From Phycisphaerales bacterium (GTDB lineage: Bacteria; Planctomycetota; Phycisphaerae; Phycisphaerales; SM1A02): a stretch of DNA of 57,420 nucleotides. Position 1 is the first letter of the stretch; each line of letters starts with the position of its first letter. Shown piece by piece: positions 8,308 through 17,109 of this stretch. A program made the translations under genes and the position numbers. The notes below the pieces were generated by a model. That model searched no databases, was not told the DNA's origin, and saw only the letters and a list, made by a program, of their open reading frames with translations. The stretch is taken from contig JANQEQ010000031.1 of the NCBI GenBank assembly GCA_028278245.1, forward strand, positions 1 to 57,420, written 5' to 3'.

Positions 8308-9756
8308 TCAATGATGCATCAGTACCGGGGCTGTCATTTCCTCGATAGCTTCGTTGTAGAGCCTTTCGCAACGCTCGGCCGCTCCATCCCACGTGATTTT
8401 ACGAACCTCGAAAGAGCCGTGCTTCTGCAATGTCTGACTGAGAGGGGGATGGCGGAGCACGGCAACGATCTTGTTTGCCATATCCTCGATATCCCAGAAG
8501 TCCACTTTCAACGCATGAGAAAGCACCTCACTGACCCCGGATGATTTACTGATGAGCACCGGCACATCGTGAGTCATGGCTTCCAGCGGAGCGATTCCGA
8601 ACGGTTCTGAGACTGAGGGCATGACATACAGGTCAGCCAGAGAGAAGACGCGGTTGATATCGTCTCCACGCAGAAAACCTGTGAAGAGGATTTTGTGACC
8701 GATCCCCATATTTGCTGCCATTTCAATCATGTGGCGAGCCATGTCACCGGAACCTGCCACGACAAATTTGACATTCTTCATCACGTCCAGCACGCGCTTG
8801 GCAGCAGCGACGAAATACTCCGGTCCTTTCTGCATCGTGATGCGGCCAAAGTACAACACGATCTTATCTTTTCGGCGAATACCCTTGGCCAGGTTGGATT
8901 GGGTTGGCTCGAAATCTACCCCGTTGTAGATCACCTCAATGTGATCATCGGGGACGCCGTAACGGTTAAGACAGATGTTCTTGGTCCACGCGCTGACGGT
9001 GACCACTCGGCGGGCAGCATGCATGCCCCGGCGCTCAATGTCATAGATACGCTGGTTGACGTTGACGCCCGAGCGATCAAACTCTGTGGAGTGAACGTGA
9101 ACGACCAGCGGCTTTCCCGTGTGGCGAGCGACCAACATTCCTGCGGGGTAAGTCATCCAGTCGTGTGCGTGGATAATGTCAAATTCTTTACCCTGGGTAG
9201 CAGCGAGGCAGAATCGGGCATACCGCTCCACCAACGTGATCATATCTCCGCCATACTCCTGGCCGATCGATGCAACCGGCATCTCAGTGTGCTCATCTTC
9301 CGGTTGTTGTGGTGTTGCAACGGGATCTTGTGACGCTGTTGGTTTTGGCGGGGCTTTCCCTTCGGGAGTTCCCAACGAGACGTGAGTAAGTTGGGTTTCA
9401 CCAACTACGTGCGTTCCTGGTTGGGTTTGATAGGGTTGGGCAAAACCGGCATCAATCCCGATGAACTCGGTACTGGAAAGTTCATCGGAGCCAGTTGCAG
9501 TGGTGATTTTCATTCCCGGAAGACTTCCGGTTTTGGGATCGAGAATGGCAGCGCTGATATCCGGAGGCAGGGGAGTATTCTCCGGGCCCACGATCCGGAC
9601 ATGACGGGATTCACTGCCGTTGTCTGCCTTGGGCAGAACGAATGTGACCTGCATTCCGCGGCGATTCATCGCTTTGGTCAGACCGAAGCAAGCAGTCCCC
9701 AGGCCCCCGGTGATATAGGGCGGAAACTCCCAACCAAGCATTAGAACGCGCATCAT
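8308..9756 (-). CDS. GT4/GT5 glycosyltransferase, glycogen-synthase-like
   Basis: The 482-residue protein has the GT-B fold of starch/glycogen synthase relatives. The N-terminus reads VLMLGWEFPPYITGGLG, matching the loop that contacts ADP-glucose or UDP-glucose in glycogen synthases. The N-terminal domain contains DIIHAHDWMTYPAG. The C-terminal domain opens with IVLYFGRITMQKGPEYFVAA and has the EX7E donor-site motif in SVSEPFGIAPLEAM. A proline- and acid-rich insert of about 50 residues near residue 130 is probably a disordered loop. The likely activity is transfer of glucose or another hexose from a nucleotide sugar. Two ATG codons are adjacent (9756 and 9753), and AAGGGA upstream supports this start. 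It appears monocistronic; the next gene on this strand lies upstream at 9788. Confidence 0.8.
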   Translation of the reverse strand: MMRVLMLGWEFPPYITGGLGTACFGLTKAMNRRGMQVTFVLPKADNGSESRHVRIVGPENTPLPPDISAAILDPKTGSLPGMKITTATGSDELSSTEFIGIDAGFAQPYQTQPGTHVVGETQLTHVSLGTPEGKAPPKPTASQDPVATPQQPEDEHTEMPVASIGQEYGGDMITLVERYARFCLAATQGKEFDIIHAHDWMTYPAGMLVARHTGKPLVVHVHSTEFDRSGVNVNQRIYDIERRGMHAARRVVTVSAWTKNICLNRYGVPDDHIEVIYNGVDFEPTQSNLAKGIRRKDKIVLYFGRITMQKGPEYFVAAAKRVLDVMKNVKFVVAGSGDMARHMIEMAANMGIGHKILFTGFLRGDDINRVFSLADLYVMPSVSEPFGIAPLEAMTHDVPVLISKSSGVSEVLSHALKVDFWDIEDMANKIVAVLRHPPLSQTLQKHGSFEVRKITWDGAAERCERLYNEAIEEMTAPVLMHH

Positions 9757-9787
9757 ATGATCCCTTGATCAGTCTCTTGGACCTCAG

Positions 9788-10249
9788 TTACCCATCATTC
9801 TTCATCATCATATCACCCAATTCTCGAAAAGCAGCCTCGTATGCCAGGAGACATGAGGTAGCTACATCCCGAGCATTTTCGCTGCTCAAGTCTTGGATCG
9901 GCAAGACGCTCCGGAAAGTATAGAGCATGTTTTCACTACGATAATGTTTTACGGTCAGAGGAGATCCTTCGTAGTCAAGATCCTCCAATTCTTCATCGAC
10001 CAATTCGTCGATCGGATCCCCAAGGTGGAGCAAATCGGTTTCAATCGATTCACTCAGCCAGCGATCGGCCGTGACCAGCGAAACAAACCACTGCTCATCC
10101 TCATGTTCCAGACAATACCAGGCCTGTGCGCCCGCATGTCTGGCGGCGCATTTGAGCCTGGAGTCGTCGACGTGTATCTCACCGAACACGTTGTGAATAG
10201 AGACTTTAGCTTCAATAGCTCGTAGAAATTGGTTTATTGATGAATCCAT
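9788..10249 (-). CDS. Small cytoplasmic protein, possibly YbjN/CesT-chaperone-like
   Basis: I do not recognise this gene with confidence. The open frame extends to a TTG at 10399, but the extra 50 residues look non-conserved and the ATG at 10249 gives a compact protein of 153 residues. It shows alternating strands and helices, VSIHNVFGEIHVDD then WYCLEHEDEQWFVSL, an acidic centre (DPIDELVDEELEDLD), and a C-terminal helical segment (CLLAYEAAFRELGDMMMK). The layout resembles the YbjN/type III chaperone fold, which is only a loose impression. No signal peptide or membrane helix is seen with this start. It lies just upstream of the glycosyltransferase on the same strand, with a 31-base gap, so the two may be cotranscribed. 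Confidence 0.6.
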   Translation of the reverse strand: MDSSINQFLRAIEAKVSIHNVFGEIHVDDSRLKCAARHAGAQAWYCLEHEDEQWFVSLVTADRWLSESIETDLLHLGDPIDELVDEELEDLDYEGSPLTVKHYRSENMLYTFRSVLPIQDLSSENARDVATSCLLAYEAAFRELGDMMMKNDG

Positions 10250-10473
10250 TTGGAGATACGATCTGAGTTCGCTTTTCAAACCTGCTATGACTGAGATAAC
10301 GAAAACGTGATATGCGAAAACGACCAGATCGTAGCCGGGTATTGACCATCGACCACTTTTCAACCCTGTTCCTGACAGATTTTTCACATTTGTCTTCAAT
10401 GGAATCAGGTATCACTCATTCCCATCCGGATGTTCCACAGTGATTATCAGGCAGGAACAGGTAGAATCCAGCA

Positions 10474-11415
10474 ATGATTGATGGTGCTGCGACAGAGATA
10501 GATACAAACTCAACTGATCCCTGGACAACGCGCAAGCTGCTGCAATGGATGCACTCCTATTTTAGAGGCCGAAATGTCGATCAGCCCCGTCTCGTCGCTG
10601 AACTGCTGCTGGCCCACGTGCTGCAGTGCGAACGGATCAGGTTGTACATGGAGGTGGATCGCCCCGCTTCACCTCGGGAGCGGGATTTGCTTCGCAAACT
10701 CGTAACTCGGGCGGCTCACCATGAACCTGTGCAGTATTTGTTGGGTGAGGCGTGGTTCTTCGGCATGCCATTTACCGTGGATCGCTCAACCTTGATACCA
10801 CGTCCGAGCACTGAAACCCTCGTGGAGGATGTGCTGCAATGGTGTCGTAGTCATCGGCCGCATGGTGCCCATTGGGAAATACTCGATATCGGAACCGGTA
10901 CTGGCTGCATTGCGATTAGTCTGGCCCGCCACCTCCCGCAGGCTCGGATAATCGCATCCGATATTGTGCCGGAGGCTTTGTCACTGGCCCAAACCAACGC
11001 AGAACGATACGGCGTGGCAGACCGTATTGAATTTTTACATGGCTCGCTGTTTTCTCCTCTGAAAGCTCAGGGGGAATCGATGCCGCGATTTGACGTGGTC
11101 TGCTCGAATCCGCCATACATTCCCGATCATGAATGGGATGACCTGGAAACGAATGTGAAGGAGTACGAGCCGGCATCTGCTCTACGGGGTGGCGCTGAGG
11201 GCCTGGATGTGGTTCGGCCGCTGATCGAGGAAGCCGGAACGTGGATTTTTCCTGGAGGCAGGTTAGCGGTAGAAATTGCGCATTGCCAACGGGATGCTGT
11301 TCTCCAGATGGTTCAGCAATCACCTTTTTGGGTGAATGAACACGTTATGAAAGACCATGAAAATTTCTGGCGGGTGCTCACCGTAGAACGGAATCCGGAG
11401 CCTCATCAGGATTGA
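10474..11415 (+). CDS. prmC: Release factor glutamine N5-methyltransferase
   Basis: This 313-residue protein methylates the glutamine of the GGQ loop in peptide-chain release factors, using S-adenosylmethionine. The helical N-terminal domain (residues 15-110) holds the family segments DQPRLVAELLLAHVL and RAAHHEPVQYLLGEAWFFG. The catalytic Rossmann domain has ILDIGTGTGCIAISLARHLP for SAM and the signature SNPPYIP that binds the glutamine amide. The length is usual for the family. Start ATG at 10474 has a weak upstream AGGTAG. It is transcribed divergently from the small gene at 10249 and converges on the signalling gene ending at 11406, overlapping its stop by 10 bases. Confidence 0.93.
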   Translation: MIDGAATEIDTNSTDPWTTRKLLQWMHSYFRGRNVDQPRLVAELLLAHVLQCERIRLYMEVDRPASPRERDLLRKLVTRAAHHEPVQYLLGEAWFFGMPFTVDRSTLIPRPSTETLVEDVLQWCRSHRPHGAHWEILDIGTGTGCIAISLARHLPQARIIASDIVPEALSLAQTNAERYGVADRIEFLHGSLFSPLKAQGESMPRFDVVCSNPPYIPDHEWDDLETNVKEYEPASALRGGAEGLDVVRPLIEEAGTWIFPGGRLAVEIAHCQRDAVLQMVQQSPFWVNEHVMKDHENFWRVLTVERNPEPHQD

Positions 11416-13124
11416 ATTAAAAGTGCCTTATCGACCGCATCCAGAAGTTGCGTTGCCTGGAATGGCTTGAACAGGAATGAACTCAGGCCTTCCTGACTCG
11501 CGCGCACAATGGAATGGTGGGGATCATATCCGAAGCCGGTCATGAGAATCACGGGCGTGTTTTCGTCAGCTTCCTTTACCGCTCGAAAAACCTCATATCC
11601 GTTTCGATCAGGCATTTTGATATCGGAAATCACCAGGTCATAAGGGGTCGATGTTGTACTGTTCGCTTCGATGATCTCGATCGTCTCCAGTCCGTTGCGG
11701 CACACAGTTACCCTGCATCCCTTCTGGGCAAGCATGGAGCTGATGGTGTCGCATATTGCCGGCTCATCGTCAGCCACGAGAATCCTCTTGCCTACCATGC
11801 GGGGATCAGGCTCAAGCCGGTGGAGTTCCTTCTCCGCACCCAGGATTGTCCGCGGGCCGGCAGCACACGTCTCCATACGATGGCGCACATCCTTCGCTGC
11901 GGTGATGATCTGATCCAGTCCATGTTGCAGCGGTTCTTCCGGAACGGATTGCTCGCGCAATGACTGAGCCTGCTGCACAATGTCTGCCAGAGGCATGGTA
12001 ACTTCATCCATCACGACCGACGCGACTTCTTCATTTGTCGTGTAGCGCTCGACCACCAGAAGCTCGAGAATATTCATTGCCATAGCGATGTATCGGCCGA
12101 AGATTTCCGCAAACTGCCGGTCGTTATCGTTGAATGAATTAACCTCATCCGATTCGACATTGAAAACCCCAATGACACGATCATGCAATCGCAAGGGTAC
12201 GGTGAGCGAACTGCCCGCATTTACCAGACCCTCACGATACAGAGGATCACGGCTGACATCGGGGCAGAGATAACTCACACCAAGAGCCGCTACGTAACCG
12301 GAAATCCCGTTACCCTCCGGCTCCGCGTGGATCACCTCACCGATTTTCATGGGGGATAAACCCTCAGAAATAACCAGTTCCAGTTGGTTGGTATCCCGAT
12401 CGAGAAAGCGAATCTCGAAATTGTCAAACTTCAATAAATCATGCACGTAGTGAACGATCTTCTCCTCCAGGAGTTTGAGTCGATCGGGCATGCTGAGTTT
12501 AGCGATCGAAGCAGCTTCGATACGCATGAGTTCTGAACCGGCCGCATCAATGGCATCAATCCGACTCTGTAATTCTCTCCTGGTCGTTATCTCCCAAAGC
12601 AAACCAACCACGGTGTGATCCGTGGTTGAGTCGTCGAACGATTGACAATTGGGACAGGCGAGCATTTCAAAATGTGCCTGTTCAACTGTGAATGTGTAAT
12701 GCAGACAGGGATTCTTCTTGATTGCCCCAGCAGCAGGGGGGTGTTTCCTGAGTTCATCGATGGATACCCTGCAATGCTCGATGAAATGTTTTTGTACTCC
12801 CTGGTCATGCGCGAGGAAGCGCTCATTACCCCAGAGAATTTCACCCCGGTTGTTGATGATTGCCACCCCGTCACCGATCTGGCTCAGGATAGTACCGGCC
12901 TGCAAATGAGTCGGGAGTGATTCATCGATGGTGCTCCTCAGCACCTCGGGAGGAAAGAAAAGAAATGTGCCCGTATGGTCATCACCCACCAGCTCAAGTG
13001 CTTCTGTCAGGTTGTCTGTTTCCACCAGGATGAATGCATTTCGCAAGTGCTCCAGCATGTGATCATCTGGAGGAATCATCCCTTTGAGCAGTACGAGCTG
13101 TGGTTTCGTCAAGGTCGTGTTCAC
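11406..13124 (-). CDS. PAS-GAF-receiver signalling protein with a degenerate kinase dimerisation segment
   Basis: The 572-residue soluble protein starts at GTG 13124. Domain order: a short N-terminal region, a PAS-like domain at about 75-190 (DGVAIINNRGEILWGNERFL), then a coiled linker. A GAF domain follows at about 215-360 (GNGISGYVAALGVSYLCPD, SLTVPLRLHDRVIGVFNVES). Next is a helical segment resembling a HisKA dimerisation helix, VVMDEVTMPLADIVQQAQSL. A receiver domain sits at about 445-570 with ILVADDEP, phosphoacceptor ISDIKMP and a conserved lysine in FLFKPF. The HisKA-like motif would read SHELRTPL in active kinases; here the histidine position is Asp, and no HATPase domain exists. I infer a hybrid receiver output or scaffold, not an active kinase. 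It is divergent from the ABC operon at 13331. Confidence 0.8.
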   Translation of the reverse strand: MNTTLTKPQLVLLKGMIPPDDHMLEHLRNAFILVETDNLTEALELVGDDHTGTFLFFPPEVLRSTIDESLPTHLQAGTILSQIGDGVAIINNRGEILWGNERFLAHDQGVQKHFIEHCRVSIDELRKHPPAAGAIKKNPCLHYTFTVEQAHFEMLACPNCQSFDDSTTDHTVVGLLWEITTRRELQSRIDAIDAAGSELMRIEAASIAKLSMPDRLKLLEEKIVHYVHDLLKFDNFEIRFLDRDTNQLELVISEGLSPMKIGEVIHAEPEGNGISGYVAALGVSYLCPDVSRDPLYREGLVNAGSSLTVPLRLHDRVIGVFNVESDEVNSFNDNDRQFAEIFGRYIAMAMNILELLVVERYTTNEEVASVVMDEVTMPLADIVQQAQSLREQSVPEEPLQHGLDQIITAAKDVRHRMETCAAGPRTILGAEKELHRLEPDPRMVGKRILVADDEPAICDTISSMLAQKGCRVTVCRNGLETIEIIEANSTTSTPYDLVISDIKMPDRNGYEVFRAVKEADENTPVILMTGFGYDPHHSIVRASQEGLSSFLFKPFQATQLLDAVDKALLIQS

Positions 13125-13330
13125 CAGTTCTGCACCGTGATGCTCCTGAGAACCTATCAGTGTACGATGGAGACAGTCAATCAGGCAACGACTTTGTTTT
13201 CGACATTTTTACCCTTTACCTTGACAAAGCACCACGAACCCCCAGAAACTCACGGAATCTCAATGAAGAGTTTCCGTTTATTTCCTGCCGGACACATTCC
13301 TCCTCTCCTCAATTGTCTCAATGCATACCC

Positions 13331-14308
13331 ATGATCAGTGTACGTGGTTTGACCAAACATTTCGGCAAGACAGTGGCGGTGAATGGTCTGGATTTCACTA
13401 TCGATCGTGGTCGTGTCGTGGGATTATTGGGTCAAAATGGTGCGGGGAAGACAACGACGATCCGATTGATCACCGGTTACCTGCCGCCGACAAAAGGCGA
13501 GGTTCGTATCGATGATTTGAAGGTCGCAAAATATCGTCAGCGGATTCGTCGGATGATCGGATATCTGCCCGAATCGACCCCACTGTATGATGAAATGCGC
13601 GTGAGGGAATTCCTTACATTTCGAGCTCGATTGTTTGGACTGACGGGGAAGCATCGACGTCAGGCAATTGACCGTGCAGTGCGACGCTGCTGGCTGGATG
13701 AAGTCAGACGCAAACCGATACACCAACTTTCCAAGGGGTATCGCCAACGTGTTGGATTGGCCGCAGCCATGTTGCACGAGCCGCCGATCCTGATTCTGGA
13801 TGAACCGACCTCCGGACTTGATCCGGCACAGGTGAAGGAAACACGAAGTCTCATCCGGGAGTTGGCCGGCAATCACACGATATTGCTTTCGTCTCATATC
13901 CTTGCGGAAGTCGAATTGACGTGTGAAGAGGTCATCATGTTATCCGGGGGGAAGATCAGCGCAGCCGGTCAAATCAGCGATCTCAAAAACACCCTGGGTC
14001 ATTCAGCTACGTACGTTGTGGAAACCGACTCTCCGGAAGCCGCTGAACATATTCAAGCGATGAAGCAGGTACGATCAGTTCAATCTGAGGTCGTCGATAA
14101 AATCTGGCACAGGTTGACGATCACAGGACAGACGCAGAGGGAAGATCTTCGCCAGCCAATTGCACAGAATCTTGCTGATCAAGGATGTCAGATTCGTGAG
14201 CTTTATCGCCAGAGTCCGTCACTGGAACAACTGTTCCTTGCATTCCATCAGAATGCGTCCGAGGGGAATTCAGTTGGCACCCCATCCGGGCAGGAGATCA
14301 CATCATGA
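13331..14308 (+). CDS. ABC transporter ATPase, GldA-like
   Basis: Start ATG at 13331 was chosen over the longer frame from 13100, because the ABC domain begins right there (MISVRGLTKHFGKTVAVNGL). The protein has 325 residues. Walker A is LLGQNGAGKTTTIR, the signature motif is LSKGYRQRVGLAAAML, and Walker B is ILILDEPTSGLDP, followed by the switch histidine in LLSSHIL. The C-terminal 100 residues are the extra domain typical of the GldA/NatA family. It energises the membrane protein encoded next, with a 4-base ATGA overlap. In Bacteroidetes GldA-GldF-GldG are associated with gliding motility. In planctomycetes the same set occurs without proof of that function. It opens a four-gene operon. Confidence 0.9.
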   Translation: MISVRGLTKHFGKTVAVNGLDFTIDRGRVVGLLGQNGAGKTTTIRLITGYLPPTKGEVRIDDLKVAKYRQRIRRMIGYLPESTPLYDEMRVREFLTFRARLFGLTGKHRRQAIDRAVRRCWLDEVRRKPIHQLSKGYRQRVGLAAAMLHEPPILILDEPTSGLDPAQVKETRSLIRELAGNHTILLSSHILAEVELTCEEVIMLSGGKISAAGQISDLKNTLGHSATYVVETDSPEAAEHIQAMKQVRSVQSEVVDKIWHRLTITGQTQREDLRQPIAQNLADQGCQIRELYRQSPSLEQLFLAFHQNASEGNSVGTPSGQEITS

Positions 14309-15021
14309 CTCCTGTTCTAACGATAACACAGCGAGAGCTTCGTGCGTATTTCCTTTCACCCGGTGGATACATCATCCTGGCACTGTTCCTCCTGGTGTCG
14401 GGTGGTTTTTTCTGGTCGCAATGTCTTCAGACCGGCCAGATTGCTACGCTGCGTCCGGTTTTCAGCGTAGGTACGTGGTTGCTGACTTTTATTGCTCCGG
14501 CGGTAACAATGCGCCTTATCAGTGAGGAGTACCGCGCAGGAACGCTGGAGATGCTCATGACCTGTCCGATTCATGAGTTTCATGTTGTGCTGGGGAAATA
14601 CCTCGCATCACTGATATTCCTGCTGATCATGCTCCTTCCGACAGTGAGCTATGTGGTGGCGTTGGAGCTTTTCGGCCGGCCGGACTACGGCGAACTCCTG
14701 TGTGGCTACCTGGGATTGATCCTGGCGGGCTCGGCTTATCTGGCTTGTGGGATACTCGCTTCGACTTTTACCAACAGCCAGGCAGTAGCATTTCTCGTTG
14801 CGCTGTTCTTCTGGCTGATCCTGGGATTTGGTGCGAAACTCCTTCCCCATTATCTTGAGCCGGTGCCATCTCGCATTGTGTTTGCGCTGGATCCGGACTT
14901 GCGCTTGCGCGATTTCGTCATCGGATTGATTGACACTTCCAATGTCGTTTACTTTCTCTCGCTGACGTTTGTATTTCTGGTAGCAGCGACGAAAACCCTG
15001 CAGGCTCGGAGGTGCTGGTGA
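14305..15021 (+). CDS. ABC-2 type permease, GldF-like
   Basis: This 238-residue integral membrane protein begins with a short cytoplasmic segment (ITQRELRAYFLSPGGYI) and then shows about six hydrophobic segments, at roughly residues 20-40, 55-75, 100-120, 130-160, 165-185 and 215-235. The motif MRLISEEYRAGTLEMLMTCP between the second and third segments is the coupling-helix region of the ABC-2 family. It is predicted to pair with the ATPase encoded immediately upstream (4-base overlap) and the GldG-like protein downstream (4-base overlap). Cargo is unknown. Confidence 0.88.
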   Translation: MTPVLTITQRELRAYFLSPGGYIILALFLLVSGGFFWSQCLQTGQIATLRPVFSVGTWLLTFIAPAVTMRLISEEYRAGTLEMLMTCPIHEFHVVLGKYLASLIFLLIMLLPTVSYVVALELFGRPDYGELLCGYLGLILAGSAYLACGILASTFTNSQAVAFLVALFFWLILGFGAKLLPHYLEPVPSRIVFALDPDLRLRDFVIGLIDTSNVVYFLSLTFVFLVAATKTLQARRCW

Positions 15022-17108
15022 ACCGGCGATGGAAAACAAGTCGACGGGGAGTGATTCGTCGAGCGCTGCTTGTACTCAATGCGGTTTTGTTCGTGATTGC
15101 GGTATTTGTGATTCTGGTGGTTGTCAACGATGTTGCGCATCATCGCAAGTTCCGCTATCGGTTTGATGCAACAAAAACCCGCGCATATTCCCTTAGCCCC
15201 CAGACCAGGCAACTTCTTGATTCACTGCACGATCACTGGTCGATCACGCTCCTGTTGGTCAGGGAATCAACCGATCCGGCAGTGGTTCAACAGGTTGATG
15301 AGGTGCTTCAGCGCTATGGGCAGGCTTCGCCCTACGTCGCGGTCGATCGCATCGATCCAACGGATCCAAATTCACTCACTGCATACGAAAACCTGCTCAA
15401 TCGCTTGCGTTCTCTCTACCAGGATGACATTGACGCTTATGAGACAGCACTGGATCGAGGGCGGGAGGCCTTTACGGAACTCCAGCTTTTTGCCCAGCAA
15501 CAGGCGACACTCCTTGCGCGGTTAATTGAACATATCCCGCAGGAGATTCAGGATCGCCAATTGATTGTGCAACGGGCTCAGTTGCTTACGCTACTGGCCC
15601 AGCAGGGGGGACAGGTTACAGATGAGGTTGATGCAGCACGTCAAGTTGATGAAACGCATCCCATCCCTGAATATGACACGGCCCGCAGTATTTTGAGCCA
15701 CGCACTGACGCAGTGGTCATCCGAGTTGTATGACATCTCGCGGATCCTGCAGGTGTGGAGACATGATGATCGTTTTGAAGTCAATCAACGACAGTTTCTT
15801 CAGAACGCTCAAGCCGAATATGAAGCGATAGCGCGGCAATTGGCTGAAGCGGCCGATCCACTCCGCCATCTTCCTCCATTGGAATTGGCAGCGATCGGGA
15901 GGCAACTCCAGCGAGGCGAGGGTGCGATCATCATCGGCCCTGAAAAAGCGACAATGATTCCGTCGAATCAATTTCTAGCAACTTCAAACCTGCAGGCAAC
16001 TGAACGCGAAGGAATTCGTTTTGATCAGCGTTTCCGTGGCGAGCAATTAATCTCCGCAACGATCCGTTCGCTTCTCATCGATCCCATGCCGCTGGTCGTG
16101 TTCATGCACGCTGAATCCGGTTCGCTCTTTCAGCCGCGCGATCAGCAGCAGGATCTCACCGGCGTCGTCAGTATGCTGGAAAGTTCACGCTTCGATGTCG
16201 CTGAGTGGATCATCGGCAGGAATGAATCACCACAGCCCGAACCGGGACAACCCACGGTTTGGATTGTTGTTCCGCCTCCACCGGGGCGTGGGCTTACCCC
16301 AAGTGAGGAAGAAAGCAGGCTCATTAACGAAACACAAAGCCTGATGGCCAATGGCGAGTCGGTATTGTTGAGTCTGTATCCGAGCCTGCTGCAGCGTTAT
16401 GGGCAGGAAGATCCCTGGAGTCAACTGGCCGAACCATTTGGATTATCTGCACACACCGATGAAGTCATTCTCGAATCGGCACAATCGGGGATAGAAGAAA
16501 GAACTTTAATTCACGCTCAAGCAGTACATGAATTCAATCAGCCGCACACCATCGCACGCGCATTGAATGGGCAGCAGACTTACTTTGCCTTGCCGATTCC
16601 CATCGAACCACAGGGGGATACACAGGAGAATGTAAAACTGGTGGAACTGGCCGGCGTCGATCCTTCCCCCCAGCGCTGGCGTGAAAAAGATTGGGCACGA
16701 GAGAGTGTTGAATTGACAACTGCCGCACCGAAAAGCCCTTTGACTGAGCGCGTGGGGATTGCCTGGGCGGTCGAGCGACCTCATCCTGTCTTGCGGGAAT
16801 CTCAACGCTTTATCCTGATTGGATCCGGTGGATGGATGGTCAGCAATGTCGCTGATGTTGTTGTTGAATTGGGAGGCGGACGTGTTGCATTGGTCAATCC
16901 CGGTAATCACGAATTAATACTGTCAGCGGTAGCCTGGCTGGCTCGTCAGGATGATCTCATTGCTCCCAGTCCGATCGGTCAGGAAATTGCTCGCCTGAGT
17001 GGAGTGTCCCGTGAGGTGCGGCAACTCTGGTGGTGGATTGCCCTGGTTGGTTTGCCGGGCTTCTGTCTGATTCTGGGATTTGTCGTCTGGGGAGTGCGGC
17101 GATTCTGA
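15018..17108 (+). CDS. GldG-like ABC auxiliary protein with two terminal membrane helices
   Basis: GTG at 15018 is preferred over GTG at 15012, because GGAGGT at 15008-15013 then has correct spacing and the start overlaps the upstream stop as GTGA. The 696-residue protein has one N-terminal helix at about residues 15-40 (VLNAVLFVIAVFVILVVV), a large extracytoplasmic region, and one C-terminal helix (ALVGLPGFCLILGFVVWGV). Early residues SLSPQTRQLLDSL match the GldG/ABC_transp_aux start. The region at about 90-280 is rich in charged helices and glutamine, probably coiled coil, as seen in planctomycete versions. It likely couples the ABC machinery to an envelope component. Function beyond the family name is inference. 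Confidence 0.85.
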   Translation: MNRRWKTSRRGVIRRALLVLNAVLFVIAVFVILVVVNDVAHHRKFRYRFDATKTRAYSLSPQTRQLLDSLHDHWSITLLLVRESTDPAVVQQVDEVLQRYGQASPYVAVDRIDPTDPNSLTAYENLLNRLRSLYQDDIDAYETALDRGREAFTELQLFAQQQATLLARLIEHIPQEIQDRQLIVQRAQLLTLLAQQGGQVTDEVDAARQVDETHPIPEYDTARSILSHALTQWSSELYDISRILQVWRHDDRFEVNQRQFLQNAQAEYEAIARQLAEAADPLRHLPPLELAAIGRQLQRGEGAIIIGPEKATMIPSNQFLATSNLQATEREGIRFDQRFRGEQLISATIRSLLIDPMPLVVFMHAESGSLFQPRDQQQDLTGVVSMLESSRFDVAEWIIGRNESPQPEPGQPTVWIVVPPPPGRGLTPSEEESRLINETQSLMANGESVLLSLYPSLLQRYGQEDPWSQLAEPFGLSAHTDEVILESAQSGIEERTLIHAQAVHEFNQPHTIARALNGQQTYFALPIPIEPQGDTQENVKLVELAGVDPSPQRWREKDWARESVELTTAAPKSPLTERVGIAWAVERPHPVLRESQRFILIGSGGWMVSNVADVVVELGGGRVALVNPGNHELILSAVAWLARQDDLIAPSPIGQEIARLSGVSREVRQLWWWIALVGLPGFCLILGFVVWGVRRF

Positions 17109-17109
17109 T

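Noticed and set aside
8695..9333. A 212-codon plus-strand open frame opposite the glycosyltransferase
   Set aside because: The glycosyltransferase motifs on the other strand are unambiguous and the antisense frame has none.
13100..13330. N-terminal extension of the ABC ATPase
   Set aside because: The extra 77 residues overlap the divergent signalling gene and match no ABC domain; the start at 13331 fits the family.
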